Shown here piece by piece: positions 8,978 to 18,337 of a DNA stretch of 64,000 nt (positions are counted from its first letter, which is position 1; every line of letters begins with the position of its first letter). The stretch is taken from assembly GCA_040285745.1 (NCBI GenBank), contig JAUFOR010000002.1, forward strand, positions 930,001-994,000, written 5' to 3'. The notes beneath the pieces were generated by a model, which searched no databases, was not told the origin of the DNA, and saw only the letters and a program-made list of their open reading frames with translations. The translations under genes were made by a program, and so were the position numbers. Source of the DNA: Barthelona sp. PCE (Eukaryota > Metamonada: BaSk clade).

Positions 8978-9874
8978 ATGCAGGTATCATTGGGGTTTGG
9001 AAAAGTACTTCAAAGGTCGATGCGGACCATGAATAAGGAATTTGATGATATTCTTCAGGAAGCTCGCAGCATTAAGCTGTCTCGTCAAATGCAGACAAGT
9101 TCAGCACCTCTTTTGAAATATAGGAAGCAGTTAAGCGATCTGAGTGAAGATTGTAGCACATTGATTCATAGATTTCGAAATGATTCAGGTATTTACGATT
9201 TGTTATATAAAGTGTGTGATGTCTTTGAAGAAAACGAAAAGTTACTGGATCAGATGAAAGAAAAGAGGGAATACAGCAGATATTTAGAGATTCCTCGTAT
9301 TGGAATCAAAAAAACATCATTTTCAGACACATTGAGAGGTAGCAGGAAGCTTCGATCCAGGTTTTTGGTGAATGAAAATGAGAAAACAGAGAAGATAGAG
9401 TCAATAGAGAATTTCACCCAGCAAACGATTAAGAATATCGTCAAACATGAGGCTGACGATTATGTATATAAGCGGGATGAAATAGATGGTATGAGGATAC
9501 CCCCATTATTGCAACGATTTGAGAATGAAAATGAAGACAGTGATTTTGATGTAGAGGAAATTCCTTCTGAGGATGAATTGGAAGAATTTTTATTAGCTGC
9601 AAAAGCCATAGACGAGACATCCTACAACTTCCACGTTCCAGGATTCCTTAAAGAGAAGGTTAGTTTGGAAGATCTGAATCTTTATTTTTTAACACTCGTA
9701 AAGTATTGTCAAGAAATGAATGCAGCTTCTGAAGACCCTTCAGTAGATCTTTTGATCACAAAACAGGAAGTTATGTACGTTGTTCAAGATAAGAATATCT
9801 TATTAGCTCTTGTTTTACTAAAAAAGCTGAAGAGTTATGTAAGTGATGGAGCTGTTTACTATAAAATGCTGTGA
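8978..9874 (+). CDS. Uncharacterised helical acidic protein, 298 residues
   Basis: The first ATG is at 8978 (MQVSLGFGKV); the longer frame upstream starts only at TTG. No family is recognised. Residues about 10-110 are predicted helical and rich in Leu, Glu and Lys, compatible with a coiled coil. A Glu/Asp-rich stretch (residues about 185-210) follows, then a helical C-terminus with repeated Leu. There is no membrane segment and no enzyme motif. It could be a cytoskeletal, kinetochore or flagellar structural protein, but nothing decides this. Confidence 0.6.
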   Translation: MQVSLGFGKVLQRSMRTMNKEFDDILQEARSIKLSRQMQTSSAPLLKYRKQLSDLSEDCSTLIHRFRNDSGIYDLLYKVCDVFEENEKLLDQMKEKREYSRYLEIPRIGIKKTSFSDTLRGSRKLRSRFLVNENEKTEKIESIENFTQQTIKNIVKHEADDYVYKRDEIDGMRIPPLLQRFENENEDSDFDVEEIPSEDELEEFLLAAKAIDETSYNFHVPGFLKEKVSLEDLNLYFLTLVKYCQEMNAASEDPSVDLLITKQEVMYVVQDKNILLALVLLKKLKSYVSDGAVYYKML

Positions 9875-10060
9875 GGCGAACATAATAAAGGTATATAACT
9901 TATTTAAGGAATGAATGTGGTAGAAATTGTGATATTAAGGTAAGGATTCGTCTATTGATACTTTGACCTATTCAAAGGCTTCAATCGTCTTTGTATACCC
10001 CCAATAAAAGAGAGCATTGCGTATTAAGGTGAAGATAAGCTTCTTTTCTGATTTCTACTT

Positions 10061-10081
10061 TCTTTCAAGTATTTCGAACAG
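10061..10081 (+). promoter_or_regulatory. Inr-like element before RPL24
   Basis: TCTTTCAAGT lies 12-21 bases before the L24 ATG, in the same position as T-rich TCA elements at other starts in this window. The role as an initiator is inferred. Confidence 0.3.
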
Positions 10082-10432
10082 ATGGCTACTACTGAAATCT
10101 GCAACTTTTCCGGCCGTAAGTGCTACCCTGGTACCGGTACCGAACTCATCAAGATCGATGAACGCACTGTGAAATTCCAGACCAAGAAGGCTAGATCTCT
10201 TCACACTCAAGGTTACAACCCTCGTCGTATGGGATTCACCGGTCTCTATAGAATTGATCACCCCAAGGGAGATTCCAACAAGAGATTAAAGCACAAGGTC
10301 CGTATGTCTCTTAAGAAGTCCCGTCGTGTCTTCGCTGGTGCCGATGCCAAGATCATTCTCCAGAAGACTAAGGCTCAAACCGCTAAGCCTATGGGCGAGT
10401 ACAAGCGTGTCTCCAAGAAGAAGCAGCACTAA
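10082..10432 (+). CDS. RPL24: 60S ribosomal protein L24 (eL24)
   Basis: The 116-residue protein starts with the eL24 zinc-ribbon-like segment (ICNFSGRKCYPGTG) and keeps the NPRRMGFTGLYR block that corresponds to NPRqi.WT.lYRr in the family. The C-terminal helix is Lys/Arg rich. eL24 sits at the subunit interface of the 60S ribosome. Compared with animals the second zinc-ligand pattern is reduced and the tail is shorter. Codon use is strongly biased to C-ending codons and AAG for Lys, unlike the neighbours, as expected for a very highly expressed gene. It converges on the Vps39-like gene with about 227 bases between. Confidence 0.93.
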   Translation: MATTEICNFSGRKCYPGTGTELIKIDERTVKFQTKKARSLHTQGYNPRRMGFTGLYRIDHPKGDSNKRLKHKVRMSLKKSRRVFAGADAKIILQKTKAQTAKPMGEYKRVSKKKQH

Positions 10433-10659
10433 GCATACTTTTCTCGGGTGTAGCGCAGCAGTAAATGCCATGATGGTGTGTTGCATTTGTGATTTATTGC
10501 TCAAAGTAAAGCTTGAACAAATATTTGTGAATTTACTAATTTTTGTACATATTCTGATGATAATAGACTGATCCTAAGTTATGAACATCTGAAAGTCAAT
10601 ATATCATGCTGACATTATACTAAATCCTTACAAACTGGAGAAAATATTGCCTGCTAAAA

Positions 10660-13311
10660 TCATTGTTCTTTACTTTCAGATTGCTTGTCCTTTTCCATTT
10701 GCTCATAGCACTTCTGATGGAATACATCCTTGGAAGGTGTAACAATGAACCAACTTGTATTGATTGGATTGGTGCAATAACAGCATTCAAAGCTTTCATC
10801 AATCTCGATCTTCTGATTATATAACCGATGTGCTTCGTTCTGGACCTTTATATGGTCTGCCTTCAACAACGAACAGTAGAAGAGTTTAGAGCGTAGCTTC
10901 TTCGTCTGCCGTTTCATGACCATTCGAACTGAGTCAATACATTCATCCAACGGTGTGTTATCCGGGATTAGCTGCAGAGCACAATCGACACTCAGGTTGT
11001 TTGAGTGTTTTCGTAGTAATTCATCGCGTTGCTCGGATTCAACTAATCCAATTAGGATATTGATTGTATCGGTGGCAAGCGCAAACTCCTCAGCCTGTGT
11101 AAATTGATTAGCCTTGAGATATAGCTTCAAAACAGCTTCATGGTTTTGCATCCTCTTGTAAAGGAAGAGCTTTTGTTCTAACAAGCCTTCATATGGCGCG
11201 TGTTTCAATATCCGATCAAGAGCCAGCAACGGGCTCATTCCCTCAATACACTTATCCATTATATCAAGATGTACACTGGACAAAGAATTATTTTGCTGTT
11301 TGTACATATCCAGTAGTAAGTTGAGCAATTTCTGTTGATCACCCTTGAGTTTTGCTTCAACAATGATCTCTGTTTGGAGATCAACGTACATCTCTGTAAT
11401 GAAGGCAACCGCATATCCGAGCTCAATATCAGCATCACATAACGCTGTGTGCCCATCGAAAACATATGAAAGAATTAACAACTGACTTAGAAATGCAGTA
11501 CATTTCTTGAAAAGCGCTGCAACACTGTCTTGACTTATGTCCACCATACCAGGGATACTCATTAATGAGATTGTTTGTGCAAGTATTCTGATTGCAGCTT
11601 GATGAGCATCGCGGTAGAACAGCAATTCAGAAATATGAAGGTAGACACGAAGTCTGCTCTCGATCGGCTTGTGTTCAAAGTATTTCAGAACAAGCGCTGG
11701 ATCCACAGCGTTCTTATGACGTGTAAGGGCCATTGTATCACCGTTACCAAGTAGCATAAGGATAAATATTGTTGTGTCAATAACTTCAAATCCCTCTGGC
11801 ATTGTGTGTGGTAGTTGTGACCTGATGATGAGTGGTGAAACCTGATATTCAATTGTGACTTCATCTTGTTGGAGAGCAAACTGCTCATGCTCTTCACTGA
11901 CATCATGCAGTAGCGCCTCAACAGAAATATCCCTGTTGGTTAGCTCATTCAACCTGTTGCGTACACGAACTACATTCTTATCAATTTGTAGAACTTCAGT
12001 CATATTCACGTTCTTTTCTGCACACATAAAATCCCTTCGTTGCATTAAAAACTCTGCACTCATCAAATATACCTTTTGAATTTCGTTATCAATCTCTCCA
12101 ACTCCAAGCTTCTTTTTTGTTTTCAGTCGCATTGCTTTTTTGATCTCTGATTCAATATTAAAAAGACTGGTCATTCCGAATAAGTGAGAAATCTGGGGGA
12201 AAATCTGAATTATCTCTAACTCCCCAATGTTTGTTAAGTTCAATAGTCGAAATCCCTGCATATAATTGAGTGATCTTACCAAAAGCTGAAGTCCTAGCTC
12301 GCTAATCGCTTGTCTTAACTCCGGTTCCGGGTTCTCATAAAGACTCATTGACTCGACGAGTTCCAGTGCTTGTTCAAGCGACGCAATGTCACGGTTCAAT
12401 AGACTGTTGATTTGTGATACAATACTGTTTTGCTTCAATGAGAAAACTTGGCGATTGCTAAAAGCTATATAGTGGTCATCATCAACAATGTTGAGTCCAA
12501 GCGCGTTCTCTATCTTAATTGTCTGTACTCTGTTCTCAACGGAAAATAGACTGGGCTTATATATGTGAACACCGCTTGCCACCAGACTGCAAAAGTATGG
12601 TTCTAACCAAATGGCGTCCAACAACGTACTCTTGAACGAGATCGGGGTCCAAGTAGGCTCACCATTTGGCGCCATGAATGCGTAGTATTGGAGGTTAGAC
12701 AAGAGGATCCCGAGTTGACTCAGATCCTCGGTTGATACATCTGTGATACGTGGTGCTCCGCCAGAGTCCGCCAACTGCTCCACAGTCCCTTCATCTATGT
12801 CATGCACTGTGTAGTGATGGACATCACCACACACCAGCTTCCCTCCTATTATTTTTGCAACAAGGGGTGTGTTATTCAGTTTAATAGATCTGGTTGTGAA
12901 TGTGTGGCCCTCCCCGTCGTAGTAGATTGCAGTGACGTTTTTCTTCGAGATTGTAACAAGAACATCCTTAATATAACCATCTAAAACGCTTTGGCTGACC
13001 TCAATGTTTAGGACTCCCGAAGATACAACTCGTCTGTCTTGCGGGTTTCCGATTGGAAACTTAAATACTTGGTCTTTAATTGTGTATACAACGTAAAGAC
13101 AGTTCTTTAAAATACACAACCGTTTGATAGGAGCCCTGCCAAGGGAAATAGTTGTTAGTGACTTGGCGCCCCTGGTGCCTCGAAGAGAGTACACCAACAG
13201 TTTACCGTCTGTTGTGCCAATAAATAGATGCTCTGACGTTGCGCATGCGCTTTCGATTCGCAAGGGTGATTCAAGGAGCACCTCAACGGAAAATGCAGGG
13301 TAACTCACCAT
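10660..13311 (-). CDS. Vam6/Vps39-family HOPS/CORVET subunit
   Basis: The 883-residue protein has an N-terminal CNH-type beta-propeller (residues about 1-300, opening with a strand like FIGTTDGKLLVYSL), a long alpha-solenoid with clathrin-heavy-chain-like repeats, and a C-terminal zinc-binding end (FECCYCTNPINTSW ... FHQKC). The length equals human VPS39 (about 875). Family members (Vps39/Vam6, Vps3, TGFBRAP1) bind Rab GTPases and tether late endosomal or lysosomal membranes as part of HOPS or CORVET. I favour Vps39/Vam6 over Vps3, but the two are hard to separate by eye. The start (first ATG, 13311) lies about 20 bases after a TTTTTTCAG element and is divergent from APC11 with a 94-base gap. 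Confidence 0.8.
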   Translation of the reverse strand: MVSYPAFSVEVLLESPLRIESACATSEHLFIGTTDGKLLVYSLRGTRGAKSLTTISLGRAPIKRLCILKNCLYVVYTIKDQVFKFPIGNPQDRRVVSSGVLNIEVSQSVLDGYIKDVLVTISKKNVTAIYYDGEGHTFTTRSIKLNNTPLVAKIIGGKLVCGDVHHYTVHDIDEGTVEQLADSGGAPRITDVSTEDLSQLGILLSNLQYYAFMAPNGEPTWTPISFKSTLLDAIWLEPYFCSLVASGVHIYKPSLFSVENRVQTIKIENALGLNIVDDDHYIAFSNRQVFSLKQNSIVSQINSLLNRDIASLEQALELVESMSLYENPEPELRQAISELGLQLLVRSLNYMQGFRLLNLTNIGELEIIQIFPQISHLFGMTSLFNIESEIKKAMRLKTKKKLGVGEIDNEIQKVYLMSAEFLMQRRDFMCAEKNVNMTEVLQIDKNVVRVRNRLNELTNRDISVEALLHDVSEEHEQFALQQDEVTIEYQVSPLIIRSQLPHTMPEGFEVIDTTIFILMLLGNGDTMALTRHKNAVDPALVLKYFEHKPIESRLRVYLHISELLFYRDAHQAAIRILAQTISLMSIPGMVDISQDSVAALFKKCTAFLSQLLILSYVFDGHTALCDADIELGYAVAFITEMYVDLQTEIIVEAKLKGDQQKLLNLLLDMYKQQNNSLSSVHLDIMDKCIEGMSPLLALDRILKHAPYEGLLEQKLFLYKRMQNHEAVLKLYLKANQFTQAEEFALATDTINILIGLVESEQRDELLRKHSNNLSVDCALQLIPDNTPLDECIDSVRMVMKRQTKKLRSKLFYCSLLKADHIKVQNEAHRLYNQKIEIDESFECCYCTNPINTSWFIVTPSKDVFHQKCYEQMEKDKQSESKEQ

Positions 13312-13405
13312 CTACGAAGAAGTAACTCTGAAAAAAGTAGTTGGAAAGAAAAGGTGAATATCTTTAAATACACCTTTTCTGTTTTTATGAATCACTAAAA
13401 CACGC

Positions 13406-13873
13406 ATGAGCATAAGAGTTAGGGGTATTAAGGCTATAGGTGTATGGAGATATACCATTGAAGATGATTGTTGTGCTGTATGTCAACTTGCTTTGCATTA
13501 TCCATGTCATCAATGCAGTCTTCCGCACGGGTGTAGCATTGTCAAAGGGTCATGTGGTCATGTCTTCCACGAGCATTGCATAAACGAGTGGCTTGCAAAA
13601 CAGCCTCATTGCCCCATTTGTCGAAGCGAATGGAGCGCCGCAATGCGTATGAAGCAGGAGCAGGTGGAAGAGGTAATTGAGCAGGAGGAGGAAGAGGAGT
13701 CTTTGCATGACAGCAGTGAGTTTGTTACTCCAAGTATGGGTATGAGAGTAGCACACAGGCAGCCGTTGACTGAAGGGTTCGAGCCACTGGATGACCTTGA
13801 GCTTGATGGATTCATATCACCGATATCATTTGCTAGTGTACCATTTACACCCACCCCAATTAATCTCGGTTAA
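13406..13873 (+). CDS. APC11: RING-H2 subunit APC11 of the anaphase-promoting complex
   Basis: The 155-residue protein opens with the APC11/Rbx1 N-terminal strand (GIKAIGVWRY, like the family N-G-V-A-x-W) and a RING-H2 finger with extra zinc ligands: C23-x2-C26, C34-x2-C37, C43, C50-GH-x2-H55, HC58 and CPIC-RSEW (69-75). The final CPxCRxEW favours APC11 over Rbx1, which has Asp in the last ligand position. APC11 recruits the E2 enzyme in APC/C. Residues about 80-155 are an acidic extension not found in usual 84-residue APC11. With APC1 nearby this gives two APC/C subunits in the window. Confidence 0.85.
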   Translation: MSIRVRGIKAIGVWRYTIEDDCCAVCQLALHYPCHQCSLPHGCSIVKGSCGHVFHEHCINEWLAKQPHCPICRSEWSAAMRMKQEQVEEVIEQEEEEESLHDSSEFVTPSMGMRVAHRQPLTEGFEPLDDLELDGFISPISFASVPFTPTPINLG

Positions 13874-14294
13874 GTTGTACCTTTAATCTTGATTTTGCTG
13901 TACTTGATGAGTTTCCATTCCTTGCGTATTACAGTGTTCATCAGTGATGATTGGAGTTACCAAGAAGATACATATGTGCTAGATATTCGAAATGGATCCT
14001 TTGAATAATTTCAATTGGCAGGTATTGTGTGATGAGGAGCTATTGTCATTGTACGTTTGAAGAAGAAGAAGTTTTCAGACTGGTGGAGTTGAGGAAGTTA
14101 TCCGATTATAACCAATGATTTGGTGATTTGACTCAGTCGGATGCACAGTTACCTAGAATTTATTGATGATTCGTGGTGGTAACTGAATAAATCAATTATT
14201 GCACATTTTATTTTTGCCAAATAATGTTAACCAGTACAGGTTATATAAAATAGTTTACAAATTCTGGTACATTTATGGAAAATTCCGTCTGCAG
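13874..14294. other. Unusually long convergent spacer, 421 bases
   Basis: Other convergent pairs here, apart from L24/Vps39 (227 bases), are separated by -35 to 55 bases, so this gap is out of character. It contains the stacked short frames described in the next entry and otherwise AT-rich 3' flank. No RNA gene was seen. Confidence 0.6.
13992..14182 (+). pseudogene. Possible frame-broken small coding relic
   Basis: Three short, overlapping, coding-like frames follow one another in successive reading frames: 13992-14060 (starts MDPLNNFNWQ), 14032-14118 (ends with an acidic then charged helix-like stretch) and 14141-14182 (MHSYLEFIDDSWW then stop). This pattern would arise from a small gene with two +1 shifts, or from sequencing indels near the GAAGAAGAAG run. 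The IDDSWW end recalls the IDDxW motif near the start of APC13, but nothing else does. It could equally be chance. Confidence 0.2.
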
Positions 14295-16292
14295 TTATAG
14301 TTCCAGTCCTGGTGGTGTCTTGAGCCACTTGACCTGGAAGGGAGCATTACTGGTCATTGATAATTGATTGAAACCCGTACATTCCCCTTCGTAGTCAGGA
14401 TTATACTGCTTCTGAGTAGAACAAAGCTGTATAATATACTTGTGGTCCTTTTTCATCGGGAACTCGATGTAGTTCGTTGTATCTTCAGATATTAACCAAT
14501 CATGGTTGCCATATCTCTTGCAATACTGCAGTTCGCTTGTTGCATCCAGTGGAATCTCAATCACACACGCGTACGGAGGAGCCCCAGGACTAAGGTCCTT
14601 CCCGATCGTAAATGCCCTCAAAAACTGAGTTTCAGAGCACTCAGGAGATGGGATAATCTCATAGTCGTCTGATCGGTACTCATCGTACGGACCATTGTTG
14701 TTCATGGAGTCGTTAAAAGGATTGCAGCAGCCGACGAAATGCAGTGAATTGCCCACAATGCACACTTCCGTCTCATCAAACTGTTCGTGCAAGACACGGT
14801 AATCCATCAGGAAGCAGCCGTCGTTGGCTACTTCCATGTTGAACTGCTCCAGAACGTGCGGGGGTAGGCACTCGTCTGCAAGCTCGTTATCGACTGCTAC
14901 AGGCTCTGAATGATGCCAGGGGTTCATTATTTTGACCAATTTCCTTTGCTCTCCGTTAATTTCAGCAATATCAGCATCTAACAAAGAAAACGCGTGTCCG
15001 CTCACTAAACCACTGATCGTAATTTCGTTACAGGCGTTGCCACACGCCATGAGCCGATTCTGCGCTTTTACGCACTTTCTCAGCTCATCAAACCATCTTT
15101 CGTGATCATTATTGATTTCCTCGCCAATTCCGAAGCTATGAGTCCCCTCCTTAATACTGAGCCAGTAGTTCCAGCCGCCTCCACATAGGACGGACATTGC
15201 AACGTGGGATTTCGCGCCGGCAATCAGCGAGTTAAAGCCAGACTCACCGCGGAAGGTGTTGTCCTCGAGCGACGCGAGTGCCTTTATGAGTAGGGGCACC
15301 CACAGGCTCGCCTGTTCAGGATTTGTGGTGAGGTTGGGATCGCTGTCGATTGTCAAAAAAACAACGTCGTCGTCATGGATATTTGCAGGGAACCTGTCGT
15401 CAATGTCAACGTACTTGATGATACCGTTGACTCGGAACCTAAATCTGTAAAAACCCATTTCTCGGTTCATTTTGACAAAACACTGCTTTATAAGCGACGG
15501 AAACTTGTCTACGACCGATAGAATAGCACCACCGAGCCAACAGGTTCCTAATGTTCCTTGTGAATAACCAGCAATAGAAAGTTTCTCTCCGAAAATCGGC
15601 ACGTTTGGGAACCTCTCGTTCAATCTGATCTCATATTTCGACTGGGCTTCGCCGTAGAACTCGTCATTGGACTTACCATAGTCCTGGAAGTACATTTCGT
15701 CGAGGTGATGGTACTCAGGCTCGTAGTCCAGGTAGGGATCGGGGCCCTGCTCGCTGGTGTATGTTTCAAGGCACTCGTAGAACACATCCTGCTCGTCTTC
15801 CTGCTCGTATGCGTAGTTGTCAAAGCCGCCATTGTTCTGGCGCATGATGCTGATTGCCTGCCAATCTCCGAAGAGGGGCATCAGTTCTTGTTTGAGGTAT
15901 TCTGGATCTGTGCCCTCCTGCTGGATTATGTGGAGGCTGATGCCATCAACAAGGTCGGAATCGGTGATGTTGAACTGATTTTTAAATATGTTGCACACTT
16001 CGTCTGCCAGCTCGTAGACATTAACGCTGTAGTCGAGATGTTCGAAAGGGGTAAGATCCACACCGCCAACAGACTCGTATAACTCATCTCGCTGTTTTTC
16101 TGCATCGGCTGACTGGCTTATGTGCTCGTACATGGCGATGATGTTCATGATTTCATCCTCGTTGCCAATATAGTCGTCCGTAAATGTGTCTTCCAGCATC
16201 TGGACATCAAGATATTCCTCAGACACCTTGCCCTCGTAGTTTTCGATGATCTGCTGAATCAAAACGTCCTTGTCGTATATATTCCACTCCAT
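14295..16292 (-). CDS. Calpain-like cysteine peptidase with acidic N-terminal domain
   Basis: The first ATG is at 16292 (665 residues); the longer frame opens only at GTG. The papain-fold CysPc core has all the catalytic residues: oxyanion Gln245 and nucleophile Cys251 (YSQGTLGTCWL), His433 (SGLVSGHAFSLLDA) and Asn457 (MNPWHHS). Calpains normally read GDCW; here it is GTCW. Residues 1-220 form an acidic, Tyr/Asp/Glu-rich domain without a recognisable family, and residues about 500-665 look like a C2-like calpain-type beta-sandwich domain. No EF-hand was found. It is probably an active cytosolic calcium-linked protease, but calcium dependence cannot be read from sequence. Confidence 0.85.
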   Translation of the reverse strand: MEWNIYDKDVLIQQIIENYEGKVSEEYLDVQMLEDTFTDDYIGNEDEIMNIIAMYEHISQSADAEKQRDELYESVGGVDLTPFEHLDYSVNVYELADEVCNIFKNQFNITDSDLVDGISLHIIQQEGTDPEYLKQELMPLFGDWQAISIMRQNNGGFDNYAYEQEDEQDVFYECLETYTSEQGPDPYLDYEPEYHHLDEMYFQDYGKSNDEFYGEAQSKYEIRLNERFPNVPIFGEKLSIAGYSQGTLGTCWLGGAILSVVDKFPSLIKQCFVKMNREMGFYRFRFRVNGIIKYVDIDDRFPANIHDDDVVFLTIDSDPNLTTNPEQASLWVPLLIKALASLEDNTFRGESGFNSLIAGAKSHVAMSVLCGGGWNYWLSIKEGTHSFGIGEEINNDHERWFDELRKCVKAQNRLMACGNACNEITISGLVSGHAFSLLDADIAEINGEQRKLVKIMNPWHHSEPVAVDNELADECLPPHVLEQFNMEVANDGCFLMDYRVLHEQFDETEVCIVGNSLHFVGCCNPFNDSMNNNGPYDEYRSDDYEIIPSPECSETQFLRAFTIGKDLSPGAPPYACVIEIPLDATSELQYCKRYGNHDWLISEDTTNYIEFPMKKDHKYIIQLCSTQKQYNPDYEGECTGFNQLSMTSNAPFQVKWLKTPPGLEL

Positions 16293-16950
16293 ATGCACAA
16301 GAAAATGTCGTGAATGGATGAAGTATGTTAAAAGCAGACCTTTGTTGCAGTGTGGGCTGCTGCCGCCGTTCCCTCTGGATAAGCGCCCTCCCACTTACTT
16401 GGGGGGTGTATCCGGAGCACAAATGTAAGCTGTAGATGAAGAATGAGGTTCTCTCGGCGTATTGAGTTTAAGCAGTTTGGTTCCCGTGATTTGGCGGTTA
16501 TGGATCGTAGACAGGGCTTATAGGTACATACAAAATTGTAAAAATAACCAACTGGAAAAACCTGTCTGAGCTTTATTTACAATTTCCATCCTCTATCACA
16601 CATGAAGCACATGGCAAAGCTGTGTGTTGGTTTATTCAAACCCCACCATATCTTCAAAATCAGACGACGCATCTATAACGGAGCCTTAAACACATCAAAG
16701 TATTGTGCTTCAATTTTGCATGAAAATTTATTACAACTTGTCTGAATAAGGGCTTATTTATCGCCTAGATTGCACTCCATTGAAAAATTGAATTTGTAAG
16801 AGGAAAAAAAAAAACGCATAACAATAATTTCACTAAATTTATGGTTCTTCTGCTGTAAATGGCACGAATACATCTTTAGAAAGATACTTTGAACTTTCCC
16901 TAGTGCATCAAGCATAATTTCAAGTTTCTTTCCTTTTCTCAAATCTTAAT
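16293..16950. other. Divergent intergenic region, 658 bases
   Basis: This is the longest gene-free stretch. It holds the calpain promoter side and, at 16931-16945, a CCTTTTCTCAAATC element 5-20 bases before the threonine synthase ATG. A 47-codon ORF (16602-16745, +) and a 53-codon ORF (16754-16915, -) are present; neither has a recognisable product. Confidence 0.5.
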
Positions 16951-18270
16951 ATGCAATCAACACGTCGTATTGCCAATTTTGAATGTTCGGGCTGCAGGAA
17001 AATCCTCCCCAATAACTTCAGTGGCTATGTTTGTGATAGCTGTGGGTCAAACCTTTGGGTTAATATTCAATTCCCTGATAACATCACCATCAGGGAAGAA
17101 TTTCCTAACATTTGGCGTTACGCCGATCTATTGGCACTGACCGACTATCAACTGGATCACTTTCATGAAAAATCACCACATGCTTTTTCAGTTGGTGGAA
17201 CGCCAATGTTTGAGTACGAAAAAGTAGCAACTGAGCTGAATGTTAAGAATTTCTTCGTCAAGTTCGATGGTTGTAACCCCAGTGGTTCACTGAAAGATAG
17301 GGCAAGTCATTTCATTGTTGAAAGACTTGCCGAATGCCCTGATATGTTGATTGCAACAGCATCCACTGGTAATGCTGGTGCTGCTCTTTCATGCTGCAGT
17401 GCTCCTTCCCCCGTTAACTCCCTCATTTTCGCTCCCGCAGCTGCTCCCGCTGCAAAACTCGCTCAAATTCTGATGTACGGCAGCCAACTCGTTGCTGTTG
17501 AGGGTACTTACGACGACGCTTACATTTTGTGTGACAAACTGTGCAAAACATACGGATGGTACAACAGATCAACAGGGTACAACGCGTTCACAACAGAGGG
17601 TAAGAAGACTGTATCGTTTGAGATCGCTGAACAATTAGCCAAGGGATCAACCTCAACATTCTCTGCACCTGATGTTGTTGTCGTTTCTGTCGGAGATGGA
17701 AACATCATTTCTGGTGTATACAAGGGCTTTAAGGATCTTTTAGAAGCTGGATTGATCCAAAAAATGCCCCAAATTTGTGGTATTCAATCGACCAACTCAC
17801 CTGCTGTTCACGAATGTTTCTCCAAGGGATACAACTGGGAACAAATCAGGGACCTCCCCCCTATGCGCTCAGATACTGAAGCAGACTCGATCTCTGCTGG
17901 TAAGCCGTCAGACTGTATGAAGGCGGTCGAATCTGTCAGAAAATCAAACGGAGACATGGTCCTAGTAACCGACGATGAGATCCTCTCAGCTATCCCCCAT
18001 CTAGCCTGTCTCACTGGTGTGTACGCGGAACCTGCTGCCGCTTGTGGGTTCGCTGGCATCCTCAAGTTGTCTGAGAGTGGGTTTTTAGATGGAAAGTCTG
18101 TGGTCCTCCTTGCTACCGGTACTGGTTTGAAGGATACTCGTAGAGCTATTGTGGGAGCAGAAATGTATGAGCAACAGGACAACACACTACTTAGCGGAAG
18201 GCTACAGGTACCAAAGGATGTTGAAGGAGCCACCCAGATTCTTGTTGATAGTAATATCATTAGTAAATAA
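16951..18270 (+). CDS. Threonine synthase (PLP enzyme with N-terminal zinc ribbon)
   Basis: The 439-residue fold-type II PLP enzyme carries the Schiff-base lysine Lys115 in NPSGSLKDRASHF and a Ser/Gly phosphate-binding loop (TASTGNAGAA). The N-terminus is a zinc ribbon, C12-x2-C15 and C28-x2-C31, as in one type of bacterial and archaeal threonine synthase. The reaction is O-phosphohomoserine to threonine plus phosphate. It lacks the long N-terminal domain of the yeast-type enzyme. No other threonine-pathway gene lies in the window. The prokaryote-like architecture makes lateral transfer plausible, though base composition matches the neighbours. A related PLP lyase is the main alternative. Confidence 0.85.
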   Translation: MQSTRRIANFECSGCRKILPNNFSGYVCDSCGSNLWVNIQFPDNITIREEFPNIWRYADLLALTDYQLDHFHEKSPHAFSVGGTPMFEYEKVATELNVKNFFVKFDGCNPSGSLKDRASHFIVERLAECPDMLIATASTGNAGAALSCCSAPSPVNSLIFAPAAAPAAKLAQILMYGSQLVAVEGTYDDAYILCDKLCKTYGWYNRSTGYNAFTTEGKKTVSFEIAEQLAKGSTSTFSAPDVVVVSVGDGNIISGVYKGFKDLLEAGLIQKMPQICGIQSTNSPAVHECFSKGYNWEQIRDLPPMRSDTEADSISAGKPSDCMKAVESVRKSNGDMVLVTDDEILSAIPHLACLTGVYAEPAAACGFAGILKLSESGFLDGKSVVLLATGTGLKDTRRAIVGAEMYEQQDNTLLSGRLQVPKDVEGATQILVDSNIISK

Positions 18271-18337
18271 GTGCTTTAAAAAAAAAATCTTTTTCTATGT
18301 TTTATATTTAATATACTACAAAAAATTTTGTTGAATT

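Noticed and set aside
8894-8978. Intron joining the two orphan genes
   Set aside because: GTAACT at the end of the first gene and TAG before the second give the wrong phase and do not fit the splice pattern of the other introns.
16602-16745. 47-codon basic ORF upstream of threonine synthase
   Set aside because: No recognisable product or start context; noted only in the intergenic entry.
16754-16915. 53-codon minus-strand ORF, with possible GTATCT or GTATTC introns
   Set aside because: Several alternative splices give different unrecognised peptides, and none uses the donor and acceptor seen in the two supported introns.
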